A stretch of DNA of 49,072 bases from Cellulophaga sp. (GTDB lineage: Bacteria; Bacteroidota; Bacteroidia; Flavobacteriales; Flavobacteriaceae), in NCBI GenBank assembly GCA_030731855.1, contig JANQTG010000231.1, positions 21,167 through 70,238 of the forward strand. The letters are read 5' to 3'. A program made the position numbers and the translations under genes. The notes below the pieces were generated by a model, which was not told the origin of the DNA, did not search any database, and saw nothing but the letters and a program-made list of their open reading frames with translations. The first letter of the stretch is position 1. Each line of letters begins with the position of its first letter. Below are positions 1-9,047 of this stretch, in pieces.

Positions 1-293
1 GGGTCTGTTAATTTTACTGAAATGTTTCCAACCCCATTTTGAAAAGCGCGTAGCGTGTATTCAAAATGGATGGTTGAACTAACCCCGCTGCATAGCGGGG
101 TCTGTTAATTTTACTGAAATGTTTCCAACCCCATTTTGAAAAGCGCGTAGCGCGTATTCAAAATGGATGGTTGAACCCGCCTGTCCGGCAGGTAGGCTAA
201 CCCCGCTGCATAGCGGGTTTAATTAATTTTACTGAAATGTTTCCAACCTATTTTGAAAAGCGCGTAGCGCGTATTCAAAATGGATAGTTTTAA
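1..293. repeat. Three-copy tandem repeat, about 97-base unit, with nested palindromes
   Basis: Copies begin near 1, 98 and 215. Each contains an imperfect inverted repeat with 10-base arms (CCATTTTGAA ... TTCAAAATGG) around a GCGCGTAGCGCG core. Copies 1 and 2 end in a perfect small hairpin (CCCGCT-GCAT-AGCGGG). Copy 2 carries an extra 21 bases at about 177-197, with its own small hairpin (CCTG-TCCGG-CAGG). Copy 3 is slightly degenerate and ends where the unique sequence begins. No open frame runs through it. The left edge is cut by the window, so there may be more copies. Confidence 0.9.
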
Positions 294-466
294 ATATCCT
301 TGATGACATCAGGTGCTACAAACTACCCTAATGAAATCTGATACTTTTATTATAAAGTTTCTTTTCTATTTTTAAATAATTAAAATTCACTCTTTTTGCA
401 CAATTTTTTAGCTAGTTGAAAAAGTTTAAACGAACTCATTTATATATCTTTGATAAAATTCATTGC

Positions 467-1402
467 ATGAACCATATTTTGGTAGCTAAAGAAGTAAGTA
501 AGAGCTACGGAGAACATACCGCATTAAATAAAGTTTCTTTAGAAATTCCAGAAAATAGCATTTATGGTTTACTCGGCCCAAATGGTGCTGGGAAAACTAC
601 TTTAATCAGAATAATAAATCAGATAACACACCCAGATACAGGAAAGGTTTTTTTTAATGGGGAGCCATTGAGTCAAAAACACGTTTCGTTAATTGGCTAT
701 TTACCAGAAGAACGGGGTCTTTATAAAAGTATGAAGGTAGGAGAACAAGCCTTGTATTTAGCCCAATTAAAAGGAATGTCTAAAATTGAAGCTAAAACGA
801 AACTAAAATATTGGTTTGATAGGTTTGAGATTGGCGATTGGTGGAATAAAAAAGTCCAAGAACTTTCCAAAGGAATGGCTCAAAAAATACAATTTATTGT
901 TACCGTATTGCATGAACCTAAATTGTTGATTTTTGATGAGCCTTTCAGCGGTTTTGATCCTATTAATGCAAATATTATTAAAGATGAAATTTTAGAATTA
1001 AAAAGAAAAGGCACTTCAATTATATTTTCAACACATAGAATGGAATCGGTAGAAGAACTATGTGAATACATTGCTTTGATTCATAAATCTGAAAAAATAC
1101 TAGACGGTAAGCTTTCAGATATTAAAAACGCCTACAAAAAAAATATTTTTGAAGTAGGTATGCAAAGTCCCGAAGGTTTAGGTTTAATAAAAAAATTAAA
1201 GTCTACTTTTAATATTGCTGACGAAAAGTTTGATGAAGCGTACGACCAATTAAACTTCAACATACAATTAACGAATACAAATACGCAAGAAGTGTTAACA
1301 CAGTTGGCATCTATTGCACCCATCAATCATTTTTTAGAAAAAGTTCCTTCTGCGAACGATATTTTTATCAGAACCATAGCAAGTAAAAATTCGAATGAGT
1401 AA
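467..1402 (+). CDS. ABC transporter ATP-binding protein (NatA-like)
   Basis: This is the nucleotide-binding subunit of an ABC-2 type exporter. With the ATG at 467 it is 311 residues. Walker A (GPNGAGKT) is at residues 37-44, followed by a variant signature LSKGM, Walker B (LLIFDEP) and the H-loop (STHR). The last 90 residues are a C-terminal extension common in NatA/CcmA-like ATPases. A TTG at 416 would add 17 residues, but these do not resemble the family, so I chose the ATG. A TATCTTTG (-7-like) box lies at 445-452, only just upstream, and supports a start no earlier than 467. The stop overlaps the start of the permease gene. The substrate is unknown; NatA/NatB sodium or drug efflux is the nearest family idea. 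Confidence 0.88.
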   Translation: MNHILVAKEVSKSYGEHTALNKVSLEIPENSIYGLLGPNGAGKTTLIRIINQITHPDTGKVFFNGEPLSQKHVSLIGYLPEERGLYKSMKVGEQALYLAQLKGMSKIEAKTKLKYWFDRFEIGDWWNKKVQELSKGMAQKIQFIVTVLHEPKLLIFDEPFSGFDPINANIIKDEILELKRKGTSIIFSTHRMESVEELCEYIALIHKSEKILDGKLSDIKNAYKKNIFEVGMQSPEGLGLIKKLKSTFNIADEKFDEAYDQLNFNIQLTNTNTQEVLTQLASIAPINHFLEKVPSANDIFIRTIASKNSNE

Positions 1403-2732
1403 ATTAGGGTTAATAATACGGCGAGAGTATCTAGCAAAAGTCAGGAATAAATCTTTTGTAATAATGACATTTTTAAGTCCCATTTTAATGGTGGGTATGG
1501 TTGTTTTAATTGCATTTTTAACGAAATTGAACGATCGAGATAAAACAATTATTGCGGTCTTAAATGAAAGCGATTATTTTAGTAACGAATTTATTACAAC
1601 CGCATCAACTTCGTATATCAATTTTAAAAATATAACGGTAGAGGCCGCCATAGATTCTACTGTAAGTTTAGGGTATTATGGTTTACTACATATCCCCAAT
1701 AAAAGTACTTTAGAAGACATTACATCCAATACATTTTTATATACCAAAGAATCGCCTAACAGCACCATAATCACAAAATTAGAGAAGGTATTTCAGTTTA
1801 GATTAGAGCAAAAAAGGTTGCAATTATTAGGAGTTTCTAAAGAAGATTTCGAAGAAATAAGTTCTAGTTTTTCGCTACATACATCAACCTTTGCAGGCGA
1901 ACTTAATGTAAAGGGGTTTAATGAAATTAGGGCAATTATTGGTGGTGGGTTTGGCTACTTAATAATGATGTTTATCATCATTTATGGTGGTTTTGTAATG
2001 CGTAGCGTTATAGAAGAAAAAACAAGTAGAATTATTGAAGTCATTATATCTTCTATTAAACCCTTTCAGTTAATGATGGGAAAAATTATAGGTACCTCAC
2101 TTGCAGGAATAACGCAATTTGTGATCTGGATTTTTTCGGCTTCTTTGCTTTTAACCATCATAATTTTGGTTTTTGATATTGATCCTGCCAGTTTTAATTC
2201 AGCCAATCAAATGGCAGATGCAGGAATGCCATCAGTGGCAAATATTTCTGTAATGAACGAAAAAATGATGGCCTTAGGTGCCGAAATTTATAAAATACCG
2301 TGGGTAATGTTGATAAGCTTTTTCTTAGTTTATTTTCTACTGGGGTATTTAATTTATAGTTCAATTTATGCTGCTATTGGGGCAGCTGTAGATAATGAAA
2401 CCGATACACAACAGTTTGTGTTTCCTGTAATTTTACCTTTAATGTTGGCGATTTACGTAGGCTTCTTTTCTGTTTTTAATAATCCCCATGGCCCAATTGC
2501 AGTAGCTTTTTCATTATTTCCGCTAACATCTCCGATTGTAATGCTTATGCGACTTTCTAGTGGTCTTGGCGAAGGTGGCGTGCCAATTTGGCAACTGGTA
2601 TTATCCATAGTATTATTAATTGTTACCTTTATTATTATAGTTTGGTTTGCTGCGAAAATCTACAGAGTAGGTATTTTAATGTATGGTAAAAAACCTACTT
2701 ACAAAGAGCTATATAAGTGGTTAAAGTATTAA
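1395..2732 (+). CDS. ABC-2 type permease (NatB-like)
   Basis: This is the membrane subunit partner of the preceding ATPase, 445 residues. One membrane segment lies at about 20-42. A large extracytoplasmic domain of about 130 residues follows, then five or so further helices from about residue 180 to 435. The architecture is typical of ABC2_membrane_3/NatB proteins. The ATG at 1395 overlaps the ATPase stop by 8 bases, so translational coupling is likely. The pair probably exports one substrate, which the sequence does not identify. Confidence 0.87.
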   Translation: MSKLGLIIRREYLAKVRNKSFVIMTFLSPILMVGMVVLIAFLTKLNDRDKTIIAVLNESDYFSNEFITTASTSYINFKNITVEAAIDSTVSLGYYGLLHIPNKSTLEDITSNTFLYTKESPNSTIITKLEKVFQFRLEQKRLQLLGVSKEDFEEISSSFSLHTSTFAGELNVKGFNEIRAIIGGGFGYLIMMFIIIYGGFVMRSVIEEKTSRIIEVIISSIKPFQLMMGKIIGTSLAGITQFVIWIFSASLLLTIIILVFDIDPASFNSANQMADAGMPSVANISVMNEKMMALGAEIYKIPWVMLISFFLVYFLLGYLIYSSIYAAIGAAVDNETDTQQFVFPVILPLMLAIYVGFFSVFNNPHGPIAVAFSLFPLTSPIVMLMRLSSGLGEGGVPIWQLVLSIVLLIVTFIIIVWFAAKIYRVGILMYGKKPTYKELYKWLKY

Positions 2733-2738
2733 ATAGCG

Positions 2739-3644
2739 ATGCAAGAAAACGTAAAAGAAATCATTAAACAAGATATTTGGGGTTCCATACTAGATTTTCT
2801 AGAACTAGGGGTAAAGTTTGGAAAAGGAGAAAAAGAAATTAATATTACTATAGGCCTAATTTTGCTCTTAGTAGTAGCATTTTTAGCCACAAGTTTTATT
2901 TTAAAATGGCTTCGATATCTTTTCACTCGTAAAATGGGTGTGGATGATAAAAATAAATTTATTAGCGTTTTTAAATTTTTGAGGTATACGGTTTATTTGA
3001 TAGTGATAGTGATTACAATGAGTGCCGCGGGCATAAATATCACGATTTTACTTACAGCGTCAGCAGCCCTTTTCGTTGGTTTAGGGTTAGCCTTACAAGA
3101 ACTGTTTCAAGATATTATTGGTGGTATTTTTATTATTGTAGACAAATCGTTAAGTGTAGGCGATATTATCGAAGTTGAAGGTAAAGTCGGTAAAGTATTT
3201 GAAATTAAATTAAGAACAACAAGGTGTATTACTCGAGACGATAAAGTAATTATTATACCCAACCATAAGTTTATTAGTGAACTAGTATACAATTACACGC
3301 AAAACCATAAAACGACCAGAGAAACCGTTAAAATAGGAGTAGCCTACGGCAGCAATGTAACATTAGTGACCAAGCTTTTAGAAGAGGCGGTACAAACTCA
3401 GAAAGGGGTATTGAAAAGTCCTAAAGCCTTTGTCCTTTTTGATGATTTTGGAGATTCTGCATTGCTATTTTCTGTAAATTTTTACATAAATGATAGTTTT
3501 TCAGACCCAAGATTAAAAAGTGCTATTCGGTATGCTATAGATGCTAGTTTTAGGGCAAATAATATTAGTATCCCTTTTCCGCAAAGAGATGTTCACTTAT
3601 TTCAAAATCAGCCTTTTGAACATGTTAGTAAAGGTAAAGTTTAG
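2739..3644 (+). CDS. Mechanosensitive ion channel, MscS family
   Basis: This 301-residue protein probably opens under membrane tension to release solutes during osmotic downshock. Helices lie at about 37-60 and 80-100. A Gly/Ala-rich pore-lining helix follows (ASAALFVGLGLALQE) and leads into the beta domain (VGDIIEVEGKVGKV). A C-terminal alpha/beta vestibule domain ends the protein. The length is typical of small MscS channels. It starts 6 bases after the permease stop, so it is probably co-transcribed with the exporter genes. Confidence 0.9.
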   Translation: MQENVKEIIKQDIWGSILDFLELGVKFGKGEKEINITIGLILLLVVAFLATSFILKWLRYLFTRKMGVDDKNKFISVFKFLRYTVYLIVIVITMSAAGINITILLTASAALFVGLGLALQELFQDIIGGIFIIVDKSLSVGDIIEVEGKVGKVFEIKLRTTRCITRDDKVIIIPNHKFISELVYNYTQNHKTTRETVKIGVAYGSNVTLVTKLLEEAVQTQKGVLKSPKAFVLFDDFGDSALLFSVNFYINDSFSDPRLKSAIRYAIDASFRANNISIPFPQRDVHLFQNQPFEHVSKGKV

Positions 3645-3645
3645 G

Positions 3646-4527
3646 ATGGAGAAGAGAAATTATTATAGTTTTACAGTAAGCATTGTGTGTTACTTGGCTT
3701 CCTTCAGTTTTCAAGCTCAAACACCAGATGTTTTGCGTATAGAATATATGACTATGCCTAAGAATAGCGCAGAAATAGCGTTTTCTAGGATAAAACTAGT
3801 GGCTAATATTCCGTTTAAGGTAAATGAGAGTGATAACTTTCTTGTTGGAGTGGAGTATAATGGTTTAAATTTTAATTTAGAACAAGAGTTGCCTTTTGAT
3901 GCTGATATTTTTAAAAACCTACATATCATCGATCTAAATTTAGCCTATATATATCGATTTAACGAAGATTGGCGTTTTATAGGTGTGGTAACGCCTAGAA
4001 TAGCATCAACATTAAATGAAGGTTTACAACAGAAAGATATAAACTTAAATGTTACTGTGGGCGCTTTTAAAGATCAGCAAAAGATAGAAAAACCAACACG
4101 CTTGGTACTAGGAATAGCATATAATGCCTCTGTGGCTTTAAGAATTCCTTTACCTATTGTTTATTACGAAAAAAAATTCCAGACCCATTGGTCTTACATA
4201 GTAGGAGTGCCTAAAAGTGGTATGAAATATCATTTGAATGAAAAGCATCTATTTCAGACGGAGTTTATTTTAGACGGTTATTATACTAATCTTCAAAATA
4301 GTTTTGTGGTACCTAATGGCACAACTTCAACTGCTATTTCTGCTTCTGCGGCAATAGCTACTTTTGGATATCAGTACACCATTTCTAAAAATATGTTCGC
4401 GTATGCGTATGCTGGTCACACTTTATTCCAAGATGCGGTGTTACGAAATGAAGCAAGAAAAACAAATTTTATATTGAATGATGAATCTAGTTTTTATTTT
4501 AGAACAGGTTTTAGAATAGGACTATAA
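3646..4527 (+). CDS. DUF6268-type outer membrane beta-barrel protein
   Basis: The 293-residue product has a signal peptide ending near FSFQAQ (about residue 25). Alternating hydrophobic and polar strands follow, and a C-terminal strand ends in a short hydrophobic tail (TGFRIGL), as in outer membrane barrels. The overall pattern matches the DUF6268 family. The frame stays open upstream to 3541 inside the MscS gene. The ATG at 3646 directly precedes the signal peptide, so it is the likely start, one base after the MscS stop codon. The function is unknown, and the barrel may be a porin-like or structural protein. Confidence 0.75.
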   Translation: MEKRNYYSFTVSIVCYLASFSFQAQTPDVLRIEYMTMPKNSAEIAFSRIKLVANIPFKVNESDNFLVGVEYNGLNFNLEQELPFDADIFKNLHIIDLNLAYIYRFNEDWRFIGVVTPRIASTLNEGLQQKDINLNVTVGAFKDQQKIEKPTRLVLGIAYNASVALRIPLPIVYYEKKFQTHWSYIVGVPKSGMKYHLNEKHLFQTEFILDGYYTNLQNSFVVPNGTTSTAISASAAIATFGYQYTISKNMFAYAYAGHTLFQDAVLRNEARKTNFILNDESSFYFRTGFRIGL

Positions 4528-4538
4528 ACAAACACATT

Positions 4539-5702
4539 ATGCCAAAAATATTAGTAATAGAAGACGAAGCAGCTATTAGACGAGTTTTAGTAAAAATACT
4601 CTCTGAAGAAAATAGTGCCTATATTTTAGAAGAAGCGGAAGATGGTCTGCAAGGTATTGAAATACTGAAAAAGGAAGATTTTGACCTAGTACTTTGTGAT
4701 ATAAAAATGCCTAAAATGGATGGTGTTGAAGTGTTAGAGGCCTGTAAAAAAATAAAACCAGAAATTCCGTTTATTATGATTTCGGGTCACGGTGATTTAG
4801 ATACCGCAGTGAATACAATGCGTTTAGGAGCCTTTGACTATATTTCTAAACCACCAGATTTAAATCGTTTGTTAACTACCGTTCGCAATGCATTAGATAA
4901 AATAGAACTGGTTGTAGAGAATAAAAATTTAAAGAAAAAGGTAAGTAAAAATTACGAAATGGTCGGGGAAAGCGAGGCTATTAATATTATAAAAGATATG
5001 ATAGAAAAAGTATCCCCAACTGATGCTCGCGTGCTTATTACAGGGCCTAACGGAACAGGAAAAGAATTAGTAGCTCATTGGGTACATGAAAAAAGCTTAC
5101 GTAGTACCGGTCCTTTTATTGAAGTTAACTGTGCTGCCATACCTTCAGAATTAATTGAAAGTGAGCTATTTGGTCACGTAAAAGGGGCTTTTACCTCGGC
5201 GGTTAGAGACAGGGCTGGTAAATTTGAGGCGGCTAATAATGGTACAATTTTTTTAGATGAAATTGGCGATATGAGCTTATCGGCTCAAGCAAAGGTTTTA
5301 AGAGCCTTGCAAGAAAGCAAAATTTCAAGAGTTGGTACCGATAAAGATATAAAGGTTAATGTAAGAGTATTAGCAGCGACTAATAAAGATTTAAAATTAG
5401 AAATAGAAGAAGGCAGATTTAGAGAAGATTTATACCACAGACTGGCGGTAATTTTGATAAAAGTACCATCTTTAAATGATCGTAGAGAAGATATTCCTAT
5501 GTTAATCGATTATTTTTCAAAGAAAATTGCTCTGGAACATGGTTCTGGTCAAAAATCTTTTTCGGATAAAGCTATTAATTTACTTAAGGAATACGATTGG
5601 ACAGGTAATATAAGAGAACTCCGTAATGTTGTAGAAAGGTTAATTATACTAGGTAAATCAGAAATAGATGCTTCTGATGTACAACTTTTTGCGAATAAAT
5701 AA
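4539..5702 (+). CDS. Sigma-54 activator (receiver + AAA+), no DNA-binding domain
   Basis: This NtrC-family response regulator is 387 residues. The receiver domain spans about 1-120, with phospho-acceptor Asp54 and a Glu8-Asp9 acidic pair. The AAA+ domain carries Walker A GPNGTGKE at 169-176, the sigma-54 contact loop as GAFTSA at 216-221 (canonical GAFTGA), and Walker B with Asp240-Glu241. It ends just after the AAA+ lid (NIRELRNVVERL). Family members of 440-470 residues add a Fis-type helix-turn-helix there, and here it is absent. It follows the beta-barrel gene by 11 bases. No cognate sensor kinase is in the window. It may act from solution or through a partner, as Helicobacter FlgR does. 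Confidence 0.9.
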   Translation: MPKILVIEDEAAIRRVLVKILSEENSAYILEEAEDGLQGIEILKKEDFDLVLCDIKMPKMDGVEVLEACKKIKPEIPFIMISGHGDLDTAVNTMRLGAFDYISKPPDLNRLLTTVRNALDKIELVVENKNLKKKVSKNYEMVGESEAINIIKDMIEKVSPTDARVLITGPNGTGKELVAHWVHEKSLRSTGPFIEVNCAAIPSELIESELFGHVKGAFTSAVRDRAGKFEAANNGTIFLDEIGDMSLSAQAKVLRALQESKISRVGTDKDIKVNVRVLAATNKDLKLEIEEGRFREDLYHRLAVILIKVPSLNDRREDIPMLIDYFSKKIALEHGSGQKSFSDKAINLLKEYDWTGNIRELRNVVERLIILGKSEIDASDVQLFANK

Positions 5703-5727
5703 ATAAGCTTTTTAATCAATATAATTC

Positions 5728-5746
5728 CCCGAGGCAGCGCCTCGGG
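5728..5746. repeat. Perfect GC-rich hairpin
   Basis: The arms are CCCGAGGC and GCCTCGGG with a 3-base loop, in an otherwise AT-rich gap after the sigma-54 activator. There is no U-tract, so it looks more like a short intergenic palindromic repeat than a classical terminator. It may still slow RNA decay or transcription. Confidence 0.6.
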
Positions 5747-5788
5747 TGCAGGCATCTCAATAATCATAAAGTTTAGCAGAGAACTAAG

Positions 5789-5825
5789 AGTCAAGAATCA
5801 AGACAAACGGTCTAGTTTCTTGACT
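5789..5825. terminator. Bidirectional terminator between convergent genes
   Basis: Arms of about 16 bases (AGTCAAGAATCAAGAC and GTCTAGTTTCTTGACT) pair with two mismatches around a 5-base loop. It sits between the rightward activator gene and the leftward gene ending at 5834. Confidence 0.6.
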
Positions 5826-5833
5826 TTAGTGGT

Positions 5834-6517
5834 TCATTCGCAATTCAATTTTTTTAAAGCTGCTCCGGCGATAGACTTTGTACGTAAATTATAATACTTT
5901 TTACCCTCAGTAAGTTTTTCATTCAGGAGTTCATCTTCGCAGTTTTTAAATACTTTTAAAAGGTATTTTTTTGCGGTTTTACAGTCTGTAGTTTCAACAA
6001 TTTTATCAACGGAAGATTCGAAATTAGTTAATGAAGCATCAATTTTTTCCCGAAGTTCTCTTTGGTCAAGAATTTTTGATGATTTTTCTTCAGCAGTTTC
6101 TTTTGTGTTTAAAGTAAGCGAATCGTGTTGGTATTTACTTTGGTGCGTATGGTGTTGCTGCAACAATTCTAAACTTGAATCGGTATTTTCTAAGGCTTTT
6201 TGTAATAAAATATGAGCACCTTCTAAACTAGATATTTTTGTGGCATTCACAAGATTATCTAGGGCTTCCATTAAACTTTTAGATGCATAGCTGCACCCAC
6301 AATCTTTTAATTTCGATTTTGTTTTTTCAATAGCATTAATTGCTTTGTAAATTTCAAATTTCGTTTTGTTAAAATCAGTTTCTGTAAGTGCTTTTTTTGT
6401 TTGTGAGCTTATAAACTCAATATTAGAACCTACATATTCACATGCACGTTCTGTTGTTTTAAATGAAGTAAAAATGAAAAAGCAAAAAAAGCTTACTATT
6501 AAAATAGTATTTTTCAT
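5834..6517 (-). CDS. Secreted protein of unknown function, Cys-containing helical
   Basis: The 227-residue product begins with a signal peptide (MKNTILIVSFFCFFIFTSF). The mature part is predicted mostly helical and Lys/Glu rich. Several cysteines occur (a DCGC pair near residue 74, and one each near TTDC, KNCE and the C-terminus LNCE), suggesting disulfides in the periplasm or outside. The middle contains a His/Gln-rich patch (QQHHTHQSKYQHD). I do not recognise a family. It stands alone between convergent and divergent neighbours. Confidence 0.7.
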   Translation of the reverse strand: MKNTILIVSFFCFFIFTSFKTTERACEYVGSNIEFISSQTKKALTETDFNKTKFEIYKAINAIEKTKSKLKDCGCSYASKSLMEALDNLVNATKISSLEGAHILLQKALENTDSSLELLQQHHTHQSKYQHDSLTLNTKETAEEKSSKILDQRELREKIDASLTNFESSVDKIVETTDCKTAKKYLLKVFKNCEDELLNEKLTEGKKYYNLRTKSIAGAALKKLNCE

Positions 6518-6714
6518 GGGTTAAGTTTTATTATTAAATAACATTTGGGGTGTTTATAACCCTAAAGATAGGCTAGGATATTTTCCAATGCTATTATTTT
6601 CGATAAACTACTTTTTTGTAAGGTTAAGATTTCTTTTAATTGTTTTTCTGTTAATTATAACAAGTATTCTTATAGTATCTAGTATATTTAGAGACCATAA
6701 ATTAGAATCACCAC

Positions 6715-7611
6715 ATGAGCAAAATAAAAGATATAGTTGTAAAGGATTATAAAGTTACTTCAATAATAGACCTAAAAACCATTAGTACTTCCGAAAGTTT
6801 ACATGCGACCGATGATGAATTAAAAAAACAACTCAAAAAAGTCCGTAGAACTTTAGGAGAGTTTCAAGATGTGCTTTATGCACACGGTAAATATAGTGTA
6901 CTTATGTGCTTACAAGGAATGGATACTGCGGGTAAAGACAGTTTAATTCGAGAAGTTTTTAAAGATTTTAATGCCAGAGGTGTTGTAGTACATAGTTTTA
7001 AAGTACCCACAGAGTTAGAGTTGAAACACGATTATTTATGGCGTCATTATATTGCTTTGCCCGCCAAAGGTAAGGTAGGCGTTTTTAACCGTACACATTA
7101 CGAGAATGTTTTGGTGACAAGGGTACATCCGGAATATATAATAGGAGAACATATTCCAGGAATACACACCACCGAGGATATTACCAACGCTTTTTGGGAA
7201 AAACGCTTTGAACAAATAAATAATTTTGAAAAGCATTTGGCTGATAATGGAACTATAATTTTCAAATTCTTTTTGAACTTATCGAAAGAAGAACAGCGTC
7301 AAAGATTGTTACGAAGATTAGATCTTAAGCGAAAAAATTGGAAATTTTCTCCAGGCGATTTAAAAGAGCGTAAATTGTGGAATCAGTATCAAGAATATTA
7401 TGAAGATGCTATGAATAAAACATCAAAACAACACGCACCTTGGTTTGTAATACCTGCGGATAATAAAAAAGCGGCGCGTTTAATTGTTGCAGATATTATG
7501 CTACAAGAATTAATAAAATATAAAGACATAAAGGAGCCGGAGCTAGATGATAAAATAAAGGCTAATTTAGACGAATATAAAAATCAATTAGAAATCGAAA
7601 AGAATGAATAA
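6715..7611 (+). CDS. PPK2-family polyphosphate kinase (polyphosphate:nucleotide phosphotransferase)
   Basis: It probably transfers phosphate from polyphosphate to a nucleoside mono- or diphosphate in the cytoplasm. The 298-residue length is normal for the one-domain PPK2 group. Walker A is GMDTAGKD at residues 68-75. The Walker B-like motif FNRTHYENVLVTRV begins near residue 124. A lid region rich in Arg and Lys (RQRLLRRLDLKRKNWK) follows. The GMD and THYE spellings place it with the PPK2_rel_1/class III-like branch rather than class I, by family knowledge. The gene overlaps the following peptidase gene by 8 bases. Confidence 0.9.
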   Translation: MSKIKDIVVKDYKVTSIIDLKTISTSESLHATDDELKKQLKKVRRTLGEFQDVLYAHGKYSVLMCLQGMDTAGKDSLIREVFKDFNARGVVVHSFKVPTELELKHDYLWRHYIALPAKGKVGVFNRTHYENVLVTRVHPEYIIGEHIPGIHTTEDITNAFWEKRFEQINNFEKHLADNGTIIFKFFLNLSKEEQRQRLLRRLDLKRKNWKFSPGDLKERKLWNQYQEYYEDAMNKTSKQHAPWFVIPADNKKAARLIVADIMLQELIKYKDIKEPELDDKIKANLDEYKNQLEIEKNE

Positions 7612-8989
7612 ATTAATTTTCAGCATATTTTTAGTAATTAGTGCGGCTACTTTTGGTCAAAAAAGTGATGAAGGTCAAATAAAAGCTATTTATGATGCAG
7701 CATTAACAAAAGGTAAATCGTATGAATGGCTTAGTCATTTATCAAACCAAATAGGAGGTCGTTTGTCGGGTTCAGTACAAGCGCAGCAAGCAGTTGATTA
7801 TACTAAAAAGCAACTCGAAGAATTAGGGGTAGATAGAGTTTATTTACAACCTGTAATGGTACCGAAATGGATAAGGGGCTTACAAGAATTTGCCTATATA
7901 GAGACAAGTCCAGGAGTAACAATAAATATGCCTATTTGCGCCCTCGGAGGATCGGTAAGTACCCCGTTTAGAGGAATAAAAACCAATGTTGTAGAAGTAA
8001 AAAGTATAGACGATCTTGCCATTTTAGGAAAACAACGATTAGAAGGAAATATTGTTTTTTTTAATCGTCCGATGGATCCTACCAAAATTAGTACGTTTGA
8101 TGCCTATTCAGGGTGTGTTGACCAACGCTATTCTGGCGCTGCGGAAGCCGCAAAATATGGTGCTGTAGGGGTTATTGTTAGGTCTTTAAGTTTAAAAATT
8201 GACGATTTACCACATACAGGCGCCATGAGTTATGGTGATATTCCTGTTGAAGAGCGTATCCCTGCAGCAGCATTGAGTACCCGAGCATCCGATTTGCTAA
8301 GTGCCGCCATAAGCTTAAATCCTGATGTAGAATTTTATTTTAAACAAAACTGCCAACAACTAGAAGATGTACAATCCTTTAATGTTATTGGGGAAATAAA
8401 AGGAAGTACGTACCCAAATGAAATAATTGTAGTAGGCGGACATCTAGATTCTTGGGATTTAGGAGATGGTGCGCATGATGACGGTGCAGGTTGTGTACAA
8501 AGTATGGAGGTATTTAATTTGTTAAAAGAAATAGGCTATAAGCCCAAAAGAACACTCCGAGTAGTTTTATTTATGAATGAAGAAAATGGACTTAGAGGCG
8601 GCAATGAATATGCTAACGTAGCAAAAAATAAAAATGAAAATCACGTTTTTGCCTTAGAAAGTGACGCAGGAGGTTTTACACCTCGTGGTTTTTCATTCGA
8701 TAGTTCTGATGCGGATTTCGAAAGAATAATTTCATGGAAACCTTTGTTTGAGCCTTACTTAATACATCAATTTATACAGGGTGGAAGCGGCGCCGATATC
8801 AGTCCTTTAAAAAAAGATAACATAGTTTTGGCAGGTCTTCGACCCGATTCACAGCGCTATTTTGACCACCATCATGCAGCAAGTGATACTTTTGAGCATG
8901 TAAATAAAAGAGAATTAGAACTAGGAGCAGCTACGATGACGAGTTTAATTTATTTAATCGATACCTACGGAACTAAAACTTCTGAGTAA
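7604..8989 (+). CDS. M28-family zinc aminopeptidase, exported
   Basis: This is a 461-residue exported peptidase with a signal peptide (MNKLIFSIFLVISAATFGQ). A PA-like insert lies at about 125-215. The M28 catalytic domain shows the zinc ligand motif GGHLDSWD (His280, Asp282), the bridging Asp292 in HDDGAG, Glu326-Glu327 in MNEENG, an Asp in ESDAGG, and a C-terminal His in HHHAASDTF. All expected ligands are present, so it should be active and remove N-terminal residues from peptides in the periplasm or outside. The start overlaps the end of the polyphosphate kinase gene by 8 bases, which suggests co-transcription, although the functions are not obviously linked. Confidence 0.92.
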   Translation: MNKLIFSIFLVISAATFGQKSDEGQIKAIYDAALTKGKSYEWLSHLSNQIGGRLSGSVQAQQAVDYTKKQLEELGVDRVYLQPVMVPKWIRGLQEFAYIETSPGVTINMPICALGGSVSTPFRGIKTNVVEVKSIDDLAILGKQRLEGNIVFFNRPMDPTKISTFDAYSGCVDQRYSGAAEAAKYGAVGVIVRSLSLKIDDLPHTGAMSYGDIPVEERIPAAALSTRASDLLSAAISLNPDVEFYFKQNCQQLEDVQSFNVIGEIKGSTYPNEIIVVGGHLDSWDLGDGAHDDGAGCVQSMEVFNLLKEIGYKPKRTLRVVLFMNEENGLRGGNEYANVAKNKNENHVFALESDAGGFTPRGFSFDSSDADFERIISWKPLFEPYLIHQFIQGGSGADISPLKKDNIVLAGLRPDSQRYFDHHHAASDTFEHVNKRELELGAATMTSLIYLIDTYGTKTSE

Positions 8990-8994
8990 GGTTA

Positions 8995-9025
8995 TTTTCT
9001 ACCCCAAAACAAAAATGTACCTTTG
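8995..9025 (+). promoter_or_regulatory. Bacteroidota-type promoter of the prolyl isomerase gene
   Basis: A perfect -7 box TACCTTTG lies at 9018-9025. A near-match TTTT occupies the -33 position at 8995-8998, with 19-base spacing. The box overlaps an upstream in-frame ATG at 9015, which rules out that ATG as a start for this transcript. Translation therefore begins at 9048. Confidence 0.65.
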
Positions 9026-9047
9026 CAACTTAATTAAACAAAAAACA

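Noticed and set aside
1-293. CRISPR array
   Set aside because: Unit length is about 97-117 bases and it has no regular repeat-spacer structure or cas genes nearby.
416-466. TTG start upstream of the ABC ATPase
   Set aside because: The 17 added residues do not resemble the family and a -7-like box lies just before the ATG at 467.
9015-9047. Upstream ATG for the prolyl isomerase
   Set aside because: It lies inside the perfect TACCTTTG promoter box; the domain starts after the ATG at 9048.
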